From positions 21,720 through 36,368 of the forward strand of contig NZ_KL591041.1 in NCBI RefSeq assembly GCF_000716335.1: 14,649 nucleotides of DNA, in the 5' to 3' direction. The notes beneath the pieces were generated by a model. It was not told the origin of the DNA and did no database searches. It saw only the letters and a program-made list of their open reading frames with translations. Source of the DNA: Streptomyces sp. NRRL S-118 (lineage in GTDB: Bacteria > Actinomycetota > Actinomycetes > Streptomycetales > Streptomycetaceae). Numbering within the stretch: the first letter of the stretch is position 1; each line of letters opens with the position of its first letter. A program made the translations under genes and the position numbers. Of the stretch, positions 13,731 to 14,649 are shown one piece after another.

Positions 13731-14649
13731 GTGCAGTATCCGTTCCGTGAAAAGGGTCATGATCAGCGTGTGGTTGCCGCTGAGGGCGCATCGGGTTGCC
13801 GTGTACGTCGAAGAGGCGAGAGAGGGTGTCCTTCCGGCGTCGAGCGGCACTGCGCGGGGACGGTGAAGCAGCGGCGGCGGCGGGCGGGCAGCAGTGATCC
13901 GGCGGGGCTGCGGCCCGGCGGCACGCAACGGTCATCGACGGCACCGTCGCACAGCGCGACGGCCGGCGGCATGTGCGGGGAGGCACCGGTCCGGCCCGCC
14001 GAAAGGCCAAGGACCACGCCGGTACCGCGGCCGACGACGGCGCGCCCGCTCCGGGGCGCTCCAAGGCGGGGCTCCCGTGTCGTCACCCGAAGGGCCATCA
14101 GGTGCCTGGGCCTGCTGGGAGGACCGGACCGGGCCGCGAGAACGAGGACGCGGTCGCGTCACGTCGCGGACTTCCTCTGTGAGGCGACCGGTCCGCCGGT
14201 CACCGTGCACGGCGTCCTGGTCGACCAGGGCCCCGGGCCCGGGGTGGTCGAACTCGAGCCGGGCGCCCGGGCTGGGAGCACCGGGGCCATGTGCCATGGA
14301 ACCCCCGGGTCGCTGAGATCGCCGGAGCAGGCGGCCCGGCCCCGGACGACTCCGGCGTTCCGGCCGCCTGCGCCCCGCACACCAGGGCCGAGGTGCTGCA
14401 CCAGCCCATCTGCGTGGGGCCCTACGCGCGAGCTGCCGCTTCGGTCCACGCACTTGGGCGCCGCCGCTGGCTCGAGGTCCCGGTCCCGGCGGTCGCGGCA
14501 GCAACCGGCGTCACGCACCTCGAGGCCTCGGGCATCTCGGTGAAACCGACCGCACAGCATGCGGCTGCGCCACGGGATGTCGGCGTACTTGAGAATGTGG
14601 CCCTGGCAAGATTTCCGTGACGCCGGGGTGTGCCACCGTGCGCCGGTGA
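13731..14649. other. Right-end region, no gene recognised
   Basis: Apart from the CGGCAAC pair, no product could be named. The plus strand has coding-like stretches in two frames: VADFLCEATGPPVTVHGVLV and onward from about 14160, then RVAEIAGAGGPAPDDSGVPA through GRRRWLEVPVPAVAAATGVT to a TGA at 14618-14620. They could be pieces of one frameshifted gene, but neither matches a family I know, and chance open frames are common at this GC content. Confidence 0.3.
13774..13801 (-). promoter_or_regulatory. Candidate operator of the pectinesterase: CGGCAAC pair
   Basis: On the gene's strand two CGGCAA(C) copies lie with a 22-bp period (13801-13796 and 13779-13774), 44-71 bp upstream of the signal-peptide ATG. 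Orientation and position match the pair upstream of the arabinanase. Confidence 0.4.

Noticed and set aside
12213..13750. Long plus-strand open frames through the spacer and the pectinesterase
   Set aside because: They are low-complexity or antisense to the esterase remnants; no recognisable domain, and GC-rich DNA yields such frames by chance.

Overview
The base composition (very high GC, codon third positions almost always G or C), GTG/TTG starts and gene families point to an actinomycete, most likely Streptomyces. The window reads as a decayed accessory region, perhaps a chromosome arm: about five intact-looking genes stand among at least eight broken ones and several mobile-element remnants.

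Layout. 1-1085 (-): start of a secreted protein with a one-base frameshift, running off the left edge. 1574-3480 (+): a Tn554-like tyrosine recombinase followed by a frameshifted, truncated second recombinase. 3575-3718: a cluster of GGCAYGT heptamers on a 9-bp period, then a 33-codon stub of a pentapeptide-repeat-type protein (3824-3925) and lower-GC DNA with AT-rich palindromes. 4196-5650 (-): an intact beta-lactamase-family serine hydrolase whose promoter carries TetR-type operators; the divergent TetR regulator (5740-6000) has lost its DNA-binding domain and is frameshifted. 6099-6218: five GTGG-N3-CCAC palindromes. 6343-6906 (+): a CbrC-family protein. 6914-7910: two head-to-head transposase remnants. 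7960-8271 (+): a small unknown protein. 8287-9659 (-): a two-TM membrane protein and a DsbA-like lipoprotein that lacks the second active-site cysteine. 9784-10585 (-): stubs of a DUF262 (GmrSD-like) protein and an EF-hand protein.

10671-13730 (-) is a pectin-degradation locus: an intact GH43 arabinanase and a pectinesterase pseudogene (two amber codons, a missing N-terminal block, a frameshift near the end). Their signal peptides are related, and both have a repeated CGGCAAC element with 21-22 bp period upstream, which suggests common regulation. A 37-bp segment of the pectinesterase 3' end recurs upstream of the arabinanase. 13731-14649 has no gene I can name.

Many of the breaks are single-base changes in short homopolymer runs, so part of the decay could be sequence error. 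The amber codons, missing domains and truncations cannot be explained that way. I did not find a convincing new multi-gene system. The best candidates for something undescribed are the palindrome cluster at 6.1 kb, the heptamer cluster at 3.6 kb and the shared CGGCAAC element of the pectin genes.
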